A DNA stretch of 64,000 nt from Burkholderia anthina (GTDB lineage: Bacteria; Pseudomonadota; Gammaproteobacteria; Burkholderiales; Burkholderiaceae), in the NCBI RefSeq assembly GCF_001547525.1, contig NZ_LNJP01000003.1, positions 1-64,000 of the forward strand, given 5' to 3'. Below the pieces are notes generated by a model. That model was given only the letters and a program-made list of their open reading frames with translations. It was not told the origin of the DNA and searched no databases. This document shows, in pieces, positions 16,645 through 26,057 of this stretch (position 1 is the stretch's first letter; every line of letters begins with the position of its first letter). Made by a program: the position numbers and the translations under genes.

Positions 16645-17787
16645 ATGAAAAAAACCCTGATCGCCGGCGCGGGCGCCGCCGCCCTGTTCGCGCCGCTCGC
16701 CCACGCGCAAGGCTCGGTCACGCTGTACGGCCTGATCGACGCCGGCATCGCCTATACCAACAACGCAAACGGCGCGTCGCAATGGCGCATGACGACTGGC
16801 ACGATCAACGGCAGCCGCTTCGGCCTGCGCGGCACCGAGGATCTCGGCGGCGGCCTGAAGGCGCTGTTCGTGCTCGAAAACGGCTTCAACGCGAACAACG
16901 GCGGGCTCGGCCAGGATGGCAAGCTGTTCGGCCGTCACGCGTATGTCGGCCTCGGCCAGACCGGCTACGGCACGCTGACGCTCGGCCGCCAGTACGACAC
17001 GATGGTCGACTTCGTCGCGCCGCTGTCCGCGACGGCCGGCGATTTCGGCGATACGGGCTTCGCGCATCCGTTCGACAACGACAACCTGAACCACTCGCTG
17101 CGCATCAACAACGCGGTCAAGTACACGAGCGACACGATCGCGGGCTTCAAGGTCGGTGCGCTGTACGCGTTCTCCAACTCGGCGAATTTCAGCGCCAACC
17201 GCGCGTACAGCGTGGCCGCGAGCTACACGAACGGCCCGCTCAAGCTGGCCGGCGCGTACCTGCAGATGAACGGCACGAAGGGCTCGACGAGCGCGAGCCC
17301 GGGCGCGCTCGATTCGGCCGAGGCGAAGAGCCTGAACCAGGGTGGCTGGTCGATCGGCTCGGACCGCATGCGCACCTACGGCGGCGGCGGCGGCTACGTG
17401 TTCGGCCCGGCGACGGTCGGCTTCGTCTACACGCGCTCGCAGTACGACAACACGGGCGCGTTCGGCTCCAGCGGCCAGATCGCGTTCAACAACTACGACG
17501 TGAACGTGCGCTATGCGGTCACGCCGGCCGTCAGCGTCGGCGCCGCCTATGTGTACACGGACGCCAGCGTGTCGAATCCCGACAGCAAGCACGGCACCGA
17601 TCCGAAGTGGCATCAGGCCAACCTGCAGGCCGTGTACAAGCTGTCGCGCCGCACCGACCTGTACGCGGAAGCGATGTTCCAGCATGCGTCCGGCCGCGGA
17701 TACCACGCGTTCATCAACACGTCGGGCGGCGCATCGAGCACGGCGAACCAGGTGGTCGGCACGATCGGCATGCGCACGCGGTTCTGA
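16645..17787 (+). CDS. Outer-membrane porin, Burkholderia 16-strand (Porin_4) family
   Basis: This 380-residue porin has a signal peptide cut after AHA (about residue 21). The mature start, QGSVTLYGLIDAGIAY, is a hallmark of burkholderial general porins. SRFGLRGTEDLGGGLKALFVLENGF and LFGRHAYVGLGQTGYGTLTLGRQYD follow, and the chain ends with the C-terminal aromatic required for outer-membrane assembly (GMRTRF). It forms trimeric diffusion pores for small hydrophilic solutes. The start follows GCAGGAGC. Confidence 0.95.
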   Translation: MKKTLIAGAGAAALFAPLAHAQGSVTLYGLIDAGIAYTNNANGASQWRMTTGTINGSRFGLRGTEDLGGGLKALFVLENGFNANNGGLGQDGKLFGRHAYVGLGQTGYGTLTLGRQYDTMVDFVAPLSATAGDFGDTGFAHPFDNDNLNHSLRINNAVKYTSDTIAGFKVGALYAFSNSANFSANRAYSVAASYTNGPLKLAGAYLQMNGTKGSTSASPGALDSAEAKSLNQGGWSIGSDRMRTYGGGGGYVFGPATVGFVYTRSQYDNTGAFGSSGQIAFNNYDVNVRYAVTPAVSVGAAYVYTDASVSNPDSKHGTDPKWHQANLQAVYKLSRRTDLYAEAMFQHASGRGYHAFINTSGGASSTANQVVGTIGMRTRF

Positions 17788-18002
17788 CCGGCATCGCGTC
17801 ACGTCGCCCGCCTGCGCTGCGCCCATGTTCGCTCACGGGCGCGATCGCCGCGGGCCACGCCGTCAATGTTGTTCTTTATGGAAGGCAGCCCTCCTGGAAT
17901 CGGGGTGTTTGCGCGTGGCAGCGCTACGTAGACTGACGTCGAAGGTCGCAGCCGCGCGTCACGCGCCGCTGCGGCCACCCACCCCGTATTCAGGAGAACC
18001 TC

Positions 18003-18305
18003 GTGAAATCGCTCGTCGTAACCGCCGCCGCTGCCGTCCTGCTTGCCGCACCGGCCCTGTCGTTCGCCCAGCAGACGAACTCGCCCGTCACGCGCGCGCA
18101 GGTGCTGCAGGAACTGATCGATCTCGAATCGGTCGGCTACAACCCGGCGCGCGGTGAAGTCGGCAACTATCCGGACGACATCCTGGCCGCACAGGAACGA
18201 CTGCAGGCGAAGCGTGTCGCCGCGAGGAAAGCGGCGCAGGCCGCTTACGGCCCGGCCGGCGAGCCGGCAACCGAATCGGGCGCGGCGGCCAGGCCCGCGC
18301 TGTGA
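18003..18305 (+). CDS. DUF4148 family periplasmic protein
   Basis: The 100-residue product has a signal peptide (cut near SFA/Q, residues 20-23). The mature domain carries the DUF4148 pattern: SPVTRAQVLQELIDLESVGYNP followed by YPDDILAAQERLQAK. The family is abundant in Burkholderia and has no known function. A GTG start at 18003 is used, with CAGGAGAA just upstream. It stands alone, 215 bases after the porin gene. Confidence 0.88.
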   Translation: MKSLVVTAAAAVLLAAPALSFAQQTNSPVTRAQVLQELIDLESVGYNPARGEVGNYPDDILAAQERLQAKRVAARKAAQAAYGPAGEPATESGAAARPAL

Positions 18306-18400
18306 CGGCGCGCGTCGCGCGCATCGGGCATCCATTGCGAGCGGCGCGTATCCGGTGTTTGCATGAAGCATGCCGCCGCGCGCCGATGCGCGCGCGGCAT

Positions 18401-19348
18401 TCACGCGGCCCGCGGTTCGCTGTCGATCGCGTTCAGCATCTCGACGTCGCGCGCGATCATCCCCGGCACCTGCGCACGCAGCATCTCGACCCAGGTCCGC
18501 ACCTTCGCATCGACGAAGCGGCGCGACGGGTACAGCGCATGCACGTTCATCTTCTGCAGGATATGCGTGGGCAGCACACGGACGAGCGTGCCGTCGCGCA
18601 ATGCGTCGATCGCCGAATACACCGGCAGCATGCCGATCCCGATGCCGTCGCGGATCGCGAGCGCGAGCGATTCGGCGGTATTGGTCTGCACCGGCCCGGT
18701 GACGTGGATCTGCTCCACGCCTTCGGGCCCTTCGAGCACCCATTCGTGCGTCGGGAACGCCGGCGTACACAGCGTCAGGCACGCGTGCGCGGCGAGATCC
18801 CGCGGGCGGGCCGGCGCGCCGTGCCGTTTCACGTACTCGGGCGATGCGCACAGAATGCTGAACGTCGAGCCAAGCAGGTGCGACACGAGCTCCGAGTCGG
18901 GCAGCGACGACGCGGTGACGACGGCCATGTCGCTCGTGCCGTCGAACAGGTCGGGCATGCGCTGCGACAGCGACAGCTCGATCGAGACGTCCGGGAACTG
19001 CGCGTGATAGCGCGTCAGCGCGGGCAATACGTAGTGATGGCCGACGCTCGCGAAGCTGTGCATGCGCAGCACGCCGGCCGGGCGCTCGTGCGCGCAGCTC
19101 GCCTCTTCTTCCGCGCGGTCCACGTCGGCGAGGATCTGGCGGCAGCGCCGCAGATAGTTTTCACCGGCCGACGTGAGCGCGAGACGGCGCGTCGAACGAT
19201 TCATCAAGCGGGTGCGCAGGCGCGCCTCGAGCTCCGATACCGCGCGCGACATCGCGCCCGTGGTCGAATTCAGCGATTGCGCGGCCGCGGTGAAGCTGCC
19301 CGTCTCGACGACGCGCGAAAACACCCGCATGTTTTGTAGGGTATCCAT
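18401..19348 (-). CDS. LysR-family regulator of the divergent FUSC exporter
   Basis: This 315-residue protein has an N-terminal winged helix (about 1-60; FSRVVETGSFTAAAQSLNST then MSRAVSELEARL) and a periplasmic-binding-like effector domain. It is of the CrgA/AaeR-like subgroup, judged from RLMNRSTRRLALTSAGENYL. The ATG at 19348 lies close to AGGA; an in-frame TTG at 19360 would add four residues and is possible. It faces the FUSC gene across 199 bases, like the aaeR-aaeB arrangement, and is the likely regulator of that exporter. Confidence 0.9.
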   Translation of the reverse strand: MDTLQNMRVFSRVVETGSFTAAAQSLNSTTGAMSRAVSELEARLRTRLMNRSTRRLALTSAGENYLRRCRQILADVDRAEEEASCAHERPAGVLRMHSFASVGHHYVLPALTRYHAQFPDVSIELSLSQRMPDLFDGTSDMAVVTASSLPDSELVSHLLGSTFSILCASPEYVKRHGAPARPRDLAAHACLTLCTPAFPTHEWVLEGPEGVEQIHVTGPVQTNTAESLALAIRDGIGIGMLPVYSAIDALRDGTLVRVLPTHILQKMNVHALYPSRRFVDAKVRTWVEMLRAQVPGMIARDVEMLNAIDSEPRAA

Positions 19349-19547
19349 TCCTGTGAGCAACCTGTAGCGGAGCCGTCATTTTCCTCCACCGGATGCGACA
19401 GATTGTTACTCCGGCTGCAACTATCGTTTCCCCGCAACTGCGTTAATGCGCGGGCGCCGCACTCCTACAATCGGCGCCTCACCCGTCGAACGGACCCGTT
19501 CGGGCGTACCGCGGCACCTTGCGCGGCCGGCCCTGGGCCCTCTTTTC

Positions 19548-21731
19548 ATGAAGCCACAACCTGCGATCGAGCGACCTTCCATCGAACCGGCACGATGGAG
19601 AGCATGGCTCGATCCACTCGGCAACGCGGCGCGCGACTGGGCCGCGACCGACGGGCTGATCTGGCTGCACCTCGCGAAAACCGTGCTCGCGGCGCTGCTG
19701 GCGATGGGCATCGCGATGCGTCTGGAGATGTCGCAGCCGCGCACCGCGATGACCACCGTGTTCGTGCTGATGCAGCCGCTGTCGGGGATGGTGTTCGCGA
19801 AGAGCTTCTACCGCGTGCTCGGCACGGCGGCCGGCCTCGTCGGCGCGCTCGCGCTCGGCGGGCTGTTCGCGCAGCAGCCCGAGCTGTACATGGCCGGCAT
19901 CACGCTGTGGATCGGCGGCTGCATCGCACTCGCGGTGCGCAACCGCCACTTCCGCTGGTACGGTTTCGTGCTCGCCGGCTACACGGCCGCGCTGATCGGC
20001 CTGCCGGCCGTGATGACGCCGCAGACGCTGTTCCAGTCCGCGCTTACGCGCGCCGCGGAAGTCGCGCTCGGCATCGCGTGCTCGGGCGCGGTCAGCGCGC
20101 TGATCCTGCCGTTGAGTTCCGCGAAGGCGCTGATGCGTTCGTTGAGCGCGCGCCACGCGACGTTCGCGGCATTCACGGCCGGCGCACTGGCGGGCGACGT
20201 CGCACGCGGCGATTTCGAACGGCGCTTCGCCGACTTCGTCGACGACATCGTCGGCTTCGAAGCGAACCGCGCGTTCGCGTCGTTCGAGGATCCGCACATT
20301 CGCGCGCGCAGCCGCCGGCTCGCGCGGCTGAACAGCGAGTTCATGAACGCATGCACGCGGCTGCATGCGCTGCACCAGCTCGTCAAGCGCCTGCGCGCGA
20401 ATCGCTCGGACGCGGTGCTCGAAGCGCTGGCGCCGCACGTCGACGCGCTCGCGCTGCGCTTCGCCGCGTTGCGCGACGAACGCCAGCGCGGCATCGCACC
20501 GGCCACCGGCGCGTTGCTCGACCTGCGCCGCTTCCATGGCGCGCTGCCGAAGGCCGCGCGCGCGTCGCGCCGGGCCCTCGAAGACCACGCGGCCGGCGGC
20601 CTGCTCGACTTCGATACCGCGATCGAGCTGCTGTACCGGTTCATCGGCGAATATCTCGGCTACGTCGACACCTACGCGTCGCTCGACCAGGACGATCACG
20701 CATTCGAGCGCTCGGTCACGCATTACGCGGTCAAAACCAATTCGTTCTTCGTCGGTTTCGCGTTCCTGCGCACGGTGATCGCCGTCGGTGCGATGAGCGC
20801 GTTCTGGATCGCGTCCGAATGGCCGAGCGGCTCGCTCGCGGTGATCGCCACCGCGATCGCGTGCGCACTCAGCTCGACCTCGCCGCGCGCGCCGAAGTTC
20901 GTCGCGCAGATGGGCGTCGGCGCCGCGTTCGCGACCGCGGTCGGCTATGTGTTCCTGTGCTACGTCTATCCGAACATCGACGGCTTCCCGCTGCTGTGCG
21001 CGGCGCTGGCTCCCGTGCTGGGCCTGGGCGCGTTTCTCGCGATGCGGCCAGGACTGTCCGGCTACGGGATCGGCTTCGCGGTGTTCTTCTGCCTGCTCGC
21101 GGGCCCCGACAACACGATCGCGTATACGCCGGAAGTGCTGATCAACAACGGGCTGGCGGTCGTCGTCGCGATGCTCGCATGCTCGCTCGTGTTCGCCGTC
21201 GTGTTCCCCGCCCACATGCCCTGGCTCACCGGCCGGATCGCGCACGACCTGCGCCGCCAGGTGACGCTTGCGTGCGAAGGCGCGCCGAACGGCCTCGCGC
21301 AGCGCTTCCAGTCGAGCACGCACGACCTGATGGCGCAATTGCGTACGCTGCTCGTGCGCCGCACGCGGCAGCATCGCGATGCACTGCGCTGGATGCTGTC
21401 GACGCTCGAGGTCGGCCACGCCGTGATCGACCTGCGCGACGAGGTGCACGCGTTCCGCGCGTCGAAACCGCCGCAGACGCTGCGCTGGACCGGTTCGATC
21501 GATGCGGTGCTGCTCGAACTGCCGCGCTTCTTCGACGATCCGACGCCCGCCCGCCATGCGCGCACGCTGAAATCCGTGAATCTCGCGATCCGCGCGGCGC
21601 AGCACGCGCTGCAGGCGTGGTACGCGGTGCCCGACGCGCGCCGCAACATGCAGCGAATCGTCGGCTGCCTGCACTTCATGCGCAGCGCGCTGCTCGACAA
21701 GGACGCGCCGTTCAACCGGCACCGCCATTGA
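19548..21731 (+). CDS. FUSC-family inner-membrane exporter (AaeB-like)
   Basis: This 727-residue protein has two hydrophobic blocks (about 35-175 and 395-545), each followed by a long cytoplasmic region, as in the fusaric acid resistance / p-hydroxybenzoate efflux family. PRTAMTTVFVLMQPLSGMVFAKSFYRVLGT is the conserved first block; STSPRAPKFVAQMGVGAAFAT lies in the second. It probably exports aromatic carboxylates. The ATG at 19548 (MKPQPAIERPS) begins where the family pattern begins; an upstream in-frame start is less likely. No membrane-fusion partner lies next to it. Confidence 0.9.
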   Translation: MKPQPAIERPSIEPARWRAWLDPLGNAARDWAATDGLIWLHLAKTVLAALLAMGIAMRLEMSQPRTAMTTVFVLMQPLSGMVFAKSFYRVLGTAAGLVGALALGGLFAQQPELYMAGITLWIGGCIALAVRNRHFRWYGFVLAGYTAALIGLPAVMTPQTLFQSALTRAAEVALGIACSGAVSALILPLSSAKALMRSLSARHATFAAFTAGALAGDVARGDFERRFADFVDDIVGFEANRAFASFEDPHIRARSRRLARLNSEFMNACTRLHALHQLVKRLRANRSDAVLEALAPHVDALALRFAALRDERQRGIAPATGALLDLRRFHGALPKAARASRRALEDHAAGGLLDFDTAIELLYRFIGEYLGYVDTYASLDQDDHAFERSVTHYAVKTNSFFVGFAFLRTVIAVGAMSAFWIASEWPSGSLAVIATAIACALSSTSPRAPKFVAQMGVGAAFATAVGYVFLCYVYPNIDGFPLLCAALAPVLGLGAFLAMRPGLSGYGIGFAVFFCLLAGPDNTIAYTPEVLINNGLAVVVAMLACSLVFAVVFPAHMPWLTGRIAHDLRRQVTLACEGAPNGLAQRFQSSTHDLMAQLRTLLVRRTRQHRDALRWMLSTLEVGHAVIDLRDEVHAFRASKPPQTLRWTGSIDAVLLELPRFFDDPTPARHARTLKSVNLAIRAAQHALQAWYAVPDARRNMQRIVGCLHFMRSALLDKDAPFNRHRH

Positions 21732-21867
21732 AGATGGATGTGCGCGCAACGGGATCGTTGTTCCGGATGGAAATAAGCTCTACGGCCCCGGCGATTAATC
21801 TTTAAGCAGTGCGAGCCTATAGTTTCCTCACTGCCAGCGAGGCTGGCACCCACCCAGGAGAACCCAA

Positions 21868-22080
21868 ATGAAGCCGCTGCACCTCGCCCTCGTTGCCCTG
21901 TCGCTCACCGCTGCCGTCGCCTACGCGCAGCCGGCGCCGGCAGACGCCGCACCGCAACAGGCGAACCGCGCCGAGGCGATCCAGGCCGCCGGTCGCGTCG
22001 ATCGTGCGCAATCGAAGCAGGAGGACCCGAACGCGTGCGTTGGCCCCGTCAGCTTCTGCAACATCTACTTCGGCAGCTGA
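21868..22080 (+). CDS. Small secreted protein of unknown function
   Basis: The 70-residue product has a clear signal peptide (KPLHLALVALSLTAAVAYA, cut before QPAPAD). The remaining 50 residues contain an Ala/Gln-rich segment and a C-terminal CVGPVSFCNIYFGS with two cysteines seven residues apart, which could form a disulfide in the periplasm. CAGGAGAA lies eight bases before the ATG. I do not recognise a named family. It follows the FUSC gene by 136 bases, and no partner is evident. Confidence 0.7.
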   Translation: MKPLHLALVALSLTAAVAYAQPAPADAAPQQANRAEAIQAAGRVDRAQSKQEDPNACVGPVSFCNIYFGS

Positions 22081-22150
22081 GCATGATGCGACGTCGTCAC
22101 GGCCAGGCCCGCATCGCCCGCATCGCATGCATCGCATCCGCGGGCGGGCG

Positions 22151-22180
22151 GCGGCCCGGCCGATCGCGGCCCGGCCGATC
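22151..22180. repeat. Two tandem copies of a 15-base GC-rich unit
   Basis: GCGGCCCGGCCGATC occurs twice head to tail, in the gap between the small secreted protein and the convergent aminopeptidase gene. It lies outside any supported gene. Confidence 0.6.
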
Positions 22181-22233
22181 GCCGCGTCGCCGTCCCGCCC
22201 CACGCCGCTTCGGTTGAAGCCGCGCTTGCCGTC

Positions 22234-23343
22234 TCACGCGCCACGCCCCGGCCGCCAGCCCACTTCGCGCAACGCATCGAGCAAGCGCGCCGGCCCGATC
22301 CCTTCGACCCGCGCCCCGCGCGACTCGACGTCGCCGCCCGCGACCAGCGCATTCACGATCGCCTCCTCCACCGCTTCGGCCACCGCGACGAACAGCGCGG
22401 AAATATGGTCGTTGTTGACCATCCGCACGTCGGTGGTCGGCATACCCTTGCTGCCGTAGTTCGCCGCGGGCAAGCCGTCGTTGCCGGTGGCGAACGCAAG
22501 AAAGATGTCGCCGCTCGAATCCTCGGTGCCGCCGCCGACGCGGGCGAGCCCGACGCCCGCGCGCTGCGCGAGACGCGTGCATTGATGCGGCAGCAACGGT
22601 GCATCGGTCGCGATCGTGACGACGATCGAGCCCATGCCGGCCTCGCCTTTCGCGCCTGCTTCGCGAAACGGCGAATGCGCGTGCCGCAGCACTTCGCCGA
22701 CCGGGTAACCGGCCACGCGCAGCATCTCGCGCACGCCGTAGTTCGCCTGCACGAGCGCGCCGACGGTCCAGCCGCCCGCATCGCTCGCCAACACGCGCGA
22801 CGCGGTGCCGATGCCGCCCTTGAACTCGTGGCAGATCATGCCCGTGCCGCCGCCCACGCCGCCTTCGGCGACCGGCCCCGACTGCGCGGCGGCCAGCGCC
22901 TGCGACACGTGTGCGGCATTCACGTGCTGCCCCCAGATGTCGTTCAGCAGTCCGTCGTAGGTCTCCATCACGACCGGCATGCACCAGTACACGCGCCCGG
23001 CCGCCGCTTCGCGTTCGTTCGCGACGAGCGCGTCGCGCACCGCGCCGACGCTGTGCGTGTTCGTATAGGCGATCGGCGTCGTCAGCAGGCCGGCTTCGCG
23101 GATCCATTCGAGCCCGGTCGCGTCGCCGTTGCCGTTCAGCACGTGCACGCCCGCGAAGCACGGCGAATCGTGCGCGGCGCCCGCGCGCGGCTCGATGACG
23201 GTGACGCCGGTGCGGATCGACGCGTCGCCGTCCTCGACGTTCAGCGTGCAGTGTCCGACGCGCACGCCCGGTACGTCCGTGATCGCGTTGAAGCGGCCGG
23301 GCGTGCCGAGGCCGATGCGGATGCCGAGATCCCTCGTGCGCAT
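22234..23343 (-). CDS. DmpA/BapA-type P1 aminopeptidase (Ntn hydrolase)
   Basis: This 369-residue protein belongs to the peptidase S58 family (L-aminopeptidase D-Ala-esterase/amidase, beta-peptidyl aminopeptidase). The precursor self-cleaves before a serine that becomes the N-terminal nucleophile; here the site is Gly238-Ser239 in GEAGMGSIVVTI. ITDVPGVRVGHCTL, GVTVIEPR and EGGVGGGTGMICHEFKGGIGTASR are family landmarks. The ATG at 23343 follows GGAGGAAT. It is 73 bases downstream of an APC permease gene on the same strand, so import of a small amide or beta-peptide followed by hydrolysis is plausible. Confidence 0.92.
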   Translation of the reverse strand: MRTRDLGIRIGLGTPGRFNAITDVPGVRVGHCTLNVEDGDASIRTGVTVIEPRAGAAHDSPCFAGVHVLNGNGDATGLEWIREAGLLTTPIAYTNTHSVGAVRDALVANEREAAAGRVYWCMPVVMETYDGLLNDIWGQHVNAAHVSQALAAAQSGPVAEGGVGGGTGMICHEFKGGIGTASRVLASDAGGWTVGALVQANYGVREMLRVAGYPVGEVLRHAHSPFREAGAKGEAGMGSIVVTIATDAPLLPHQCTRLAQRAGVGLARVGGGTEDSSGDIFLAFATGNDGLPAANYGSKGMPTTDVRMVNNDHISALFVAVAEAVEEAIVNALVAGGDVESRGARVEGIGPARLLDALREVGWRPGRGA

Positions 23344-23415
23344 GATGCGATTCCTCCAGTCTTTCAATCTTTCAATGGTTCGATGTTTCGGTGCTGCAAG
23401 ATGTCGATCCCGTGC

Positions 23416-24822
23416 TCAGAGCGCGCGGAATCCTTCGCTGTGGCGCGCCCAGGCCACGTACATCGCGAGCGCCGCGACCAGCAGCCCCGCGATGATGATC
23501 AGGTCGGTCGGCTTCGTCGCCGTCGCGAGCGTCGTGTAGAGCGTATACGCGGCGCCCGCCACCGCGACGAGCGGCGTCACGGGCCACAGCGGCATCCGGT
23601 AGTGATGCTCGACGTCGCGGCGCACGAACCGGCTCGCGAGCGCGGCCAGCCCGACGACGAGGTAGATCAGCAGCAGCAGGTCGACGGTGAACGCGGTCAG
23701 CTCGTCGAGGCTCGACACGAACACGAGCCCGGCCGACGGAATGGCCAGCGCGATCGTCGCGAGCCACGGCGATTCGAGGCGCGGATGGATCGTCGAGAAC
23801 GCGCGGTTGCAGGTACGCGACCAGAGCGCATGCCGGCCGCTGCTGTACAGCAGGCGGCCCATCGTGATCACGATCGCGATGATCGCGTTGAACACCGACA
23901 GGAAGATCCCGCCGCTGACCACGCGCGAGACGGCCGGATTGCTCAGCGAGCGCACGACATAGCCGATCGGGTCGGCGCTCTTCGTCAGTTCCGTCAGCGA
24001 CGGCGCGCCGAGCACGATGGCGGTGAGCGGAACCAGTTCGACGACGAGGATCACGAGCAGCGAATAGATCACCGCCTTCGCGACGTTGCGGTTGCCGCCG
24101 CGCAGGTCTTCCGCGAGATAGGCGGCCGAGCCGAAGCCGTTGTAGCAGAAGATCGCGGTGCCGATCGCGGGCACGATGGCCGCGAGCGTGGCCGGCGCGA
24201 GCGCATTGCCGCTCGCGACGACCGGTGCGATCAATACGTCGGCGCCGCGCTGCGGCGAGCCGAAACCGAGGCCCGCGATCAACATCAGCACGCCGATTTC
24301 GACGATCAGGAACGCGCCGGTGATCCACGCATTCGTCTTGATGTTCAGCATGCCGAGCAGATAGCTGAGCAGCACGATCGTCAGCGCGACGGACTGGTTG
24401 CCGAAGTGCGTACCGAGCGCGTTGTTCAGGTACGGCGCGGCGCCGCTCGCGAGCACCGCCGGGATGAACACGCTGACGGACAGCACCGTGATGAAGGTCA
24501 GGTAGCCGGGCAGCGTGCCGAACACGCGTTTGGCCATCACGTATTCGCCGCCCGCGCTGCGGTGCGCGGCGCTGAGTTCCGCATAGCAGAGCGCGAAAGC
24601 GAGCGCGAGCACGCCGCCGAGCACGAACGACAGCACGGCGCCGCTGCCGGCCTGCTGGATCGCGAACGGCGCGATCACGAAGATCGAGCTGGCCGGCGTC
24701 ACGCCCGATACGGTGATCATGACTGCGTCGCGCACGCTGAGCGTCTGCGACAGCGCGCGCGGCGCGTCTTCCGTGGCAGAGGCCGCTTGCAGCGCGCCCG
24801 TGGATTCCGACATCATCGCCAT
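23416..24822 (-). CDS. APC-family amino-acid permease
   Basis: The 468-residue inner-membrane transporter has about 12 hydrophobic segments. SVRDAVMITVSGVTPASSIF and AELSAAHRSAGGEYVMAKRVFG are typical of the amino acid-polyamine-organocation superfamily. An ATG at 24822 is chosen because TTGGAG lies six bases upstream; the TTG in that motif is an alternative start 12 bases earlier. It is the first gene of a leftward pair with the DmpA-like peptidase and is divergent from a LuxR-type regulator. Confidence 0.9.
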   Translation of the reverse strand: MAMMSESTGALQAASATEDAPRALSQTLSVRDAVMITVSGVTPASSIFVIAPFAIQQAGSGAVLSFVLGGVLALAFALCYAELSAAHRSAGGEYVMAKRVFGTLPGYLTFITVLSVSVFIPAVLASGAAPYLNNALGTHFGNQSVALTIVLLSYLLGMLNIKTNAWITGAFLIVEIGVLMLIAGLGFGSPQRGADVLIAPVVASGNALAPATLAAIVPAIGTAIFCYNGFGSAAYLAEDLRGGNRNVAKAVIYSLLVILVVELVPLTAIVLGAPSLTELTKSADPIGYVVRSLSNPAVSRVVSGGIFLSVFNAIIAIVITMGRLLYSSGRHALWSRTCNRAFSTIHPRLESPWLATIALAIPSAGLVFVSSLDELTAFTVDLLLLIYLVVGLAALASRFVRRDVEHHYRMPLWPVTPLVAVAGAAYTLYTTLATATKPTDLIIIAGLLVAALAMYVAWARHSEGFRAL

Positions 24823-24954
24823 TTCGTTCTCCAATGTTCCTGTGCCGCGTTTTTTTGAACACCCATACTCGGGCCCGATTGATTGCGTGGCAGTCTAGGA
24901 AGCCAATTTCAGGACCGCTATTCCCCCTTCGTGTTACGCCCTTCCGGTGGTGGT

Positions 24955-25755
24955 ATGGATCGTCTCTTTTCCGAAATCGCGATGCACCAGGCGCTCGGCC
25001 GCGCAATCGATCATCTCGGCCAGCCGCGCTTCTGGCGGTTCCTCGTGCTGCTGCTCAATGAAATGGCGCCGTTCGACAACGCGCTCGCGACCGCGATCGG
25101 CCGCGACGGCGTGCCGCTCGTGCTCGACGAATACGACACGGGCGGCGCCGACACCGCGTCGCCGGTGCCGCTTTACCTGAATGGGTTATATCTGCTCGAT
25201 CCGTTCCTGCAGGCCGCGCACGACGGGCTCGCCGACGGCTGCTACCGGCTCGAGGAAGTCGCGCCGGACCTGTTTCGGCAGAGCGAGTATTTCCTGAGCT
25301 ATTTCCGCGACGCGGTCGGCGACGACGAGATCCAGATTCTGGTGCGGCCGAATGCCGATACGCTGCTGTCGCTGTCGCTCGGTGCATCGACGCGTTTCGA
25401 CGTCGAGCCGCTCGGCAAGCTGACGGCCGCGATGCCGTGGGTGCTCGCGGTCATCCGGCAGCACTGGCGGCTGGTGGGTGATGCGGCGCGCACGACGCCC
25501 GATGCCGATCTCGGCGCGCGCGTCGAGCAGGCGCTCGCACGCTTCGGCGCGGGCGTGCTCACCGACCGAGAGATGTCGATCGCACGCATGGTGCTGCGCG
25601 GCAATTCGTCGAAGGCGATCGCCGAGCGGCTCGCGATTTCACCCGAAACGGTGAAGGTGCATCGGCGGCATGTGTACGCGAAGCTCGGGATTTCGTCTCA
25701 GCCCGAGCTGTTTTCGCGGTTCATTCAGGCGCTGGGGGACGATGCGGCCGGATGA
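24955..25755 (+). CDS. LuxR-type (FixJ/NarL HTH) regulator
   Basis: This 266-residue protein has a C-terminal LuxR helix-turn-helix (about 200-255; LTDREMSIARMVLRGNSSKA then ISPETVKVHRRHVYAKLGIS). The N-terminal 190 residues show no receiver aspartate pattern and do not clearly match the acyl-homoserine-lactone domain, so the effector is unknown. It is divergent from the permease/peptidase pair by 132 bases and is its probable regulator. The start ATG follows GGTGG. Confidence 0.85.
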   Translation: MDRLFSEIAMHQALGRAIDHLGQPRFWRFLVLLLNEMAPFDNALATAIGRDGVPLVLDEYDTGGADTASPVPLYLNGLYLLDPFLQAAHDGLADGCYRLEEVAPDLFRQSEYFLSYFRDAVGDDEIQILVRPNADTLLSLSLGASTRFDVEPLGKLTAAMPWVLAVIRQHWRLVGDAARTTPDADLGARVEQALARFGAGVLTDREMSIARMVLRGNSSKAIAERLAISPETVKVHRRHVYAKLGISSQPELFSRFIQALGDDAAG

Positions 25756-26057
25756 GTGCGTCGGCCGGCACGCGCGGGCCGGGGTCGGGGACGGACGCCG
25801 AATACCGACGCATGACGACGATCGTCGCGCCGTTGCGCGCGCCCTACGTGCCGCCGATATGCCCCCCGATCTTCTCGCAGCGTCGCCAAAAACCGCCTAT
25901 CGTGAAGAAGGCGCCCGTTTGCCGCCATTCGCCCCGGGTCGCTCGCTCGCGCGGGCGGGTGGCGACGGCGCCGTGCTCCGGCACCATTCATCGCGATTCC
26001 GGCGCACGCTCGCCCGTGCGCGATCGCGGCCGCTCACCGGACTATCAGGAGGCACTC
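25756..26057. other. Intergenic region with no supported gene
   Basis: This 302-base gap between the LuxR gene and the COG4315 gene has an open frame running through it, but that frame has no ribosome binding site of its own and no recognisable protein features. Only the AGGAGG before the next gene is a clear signal. Confidence 0.4.

Noticed and set aside
16308..16748. N-terminal extension of the deaminase to about 560 residues
   Set aside because: The added 147 residues are low-complexity, overlap the porin gene on the other strand and precede the point where CodA similarity begins.
18368..18402. Hairpin at the end of the LysR gene
   Set aside because: The stem contains a bulge and is G/C only, with no T-run; in this base composition such pairings are common by chance.
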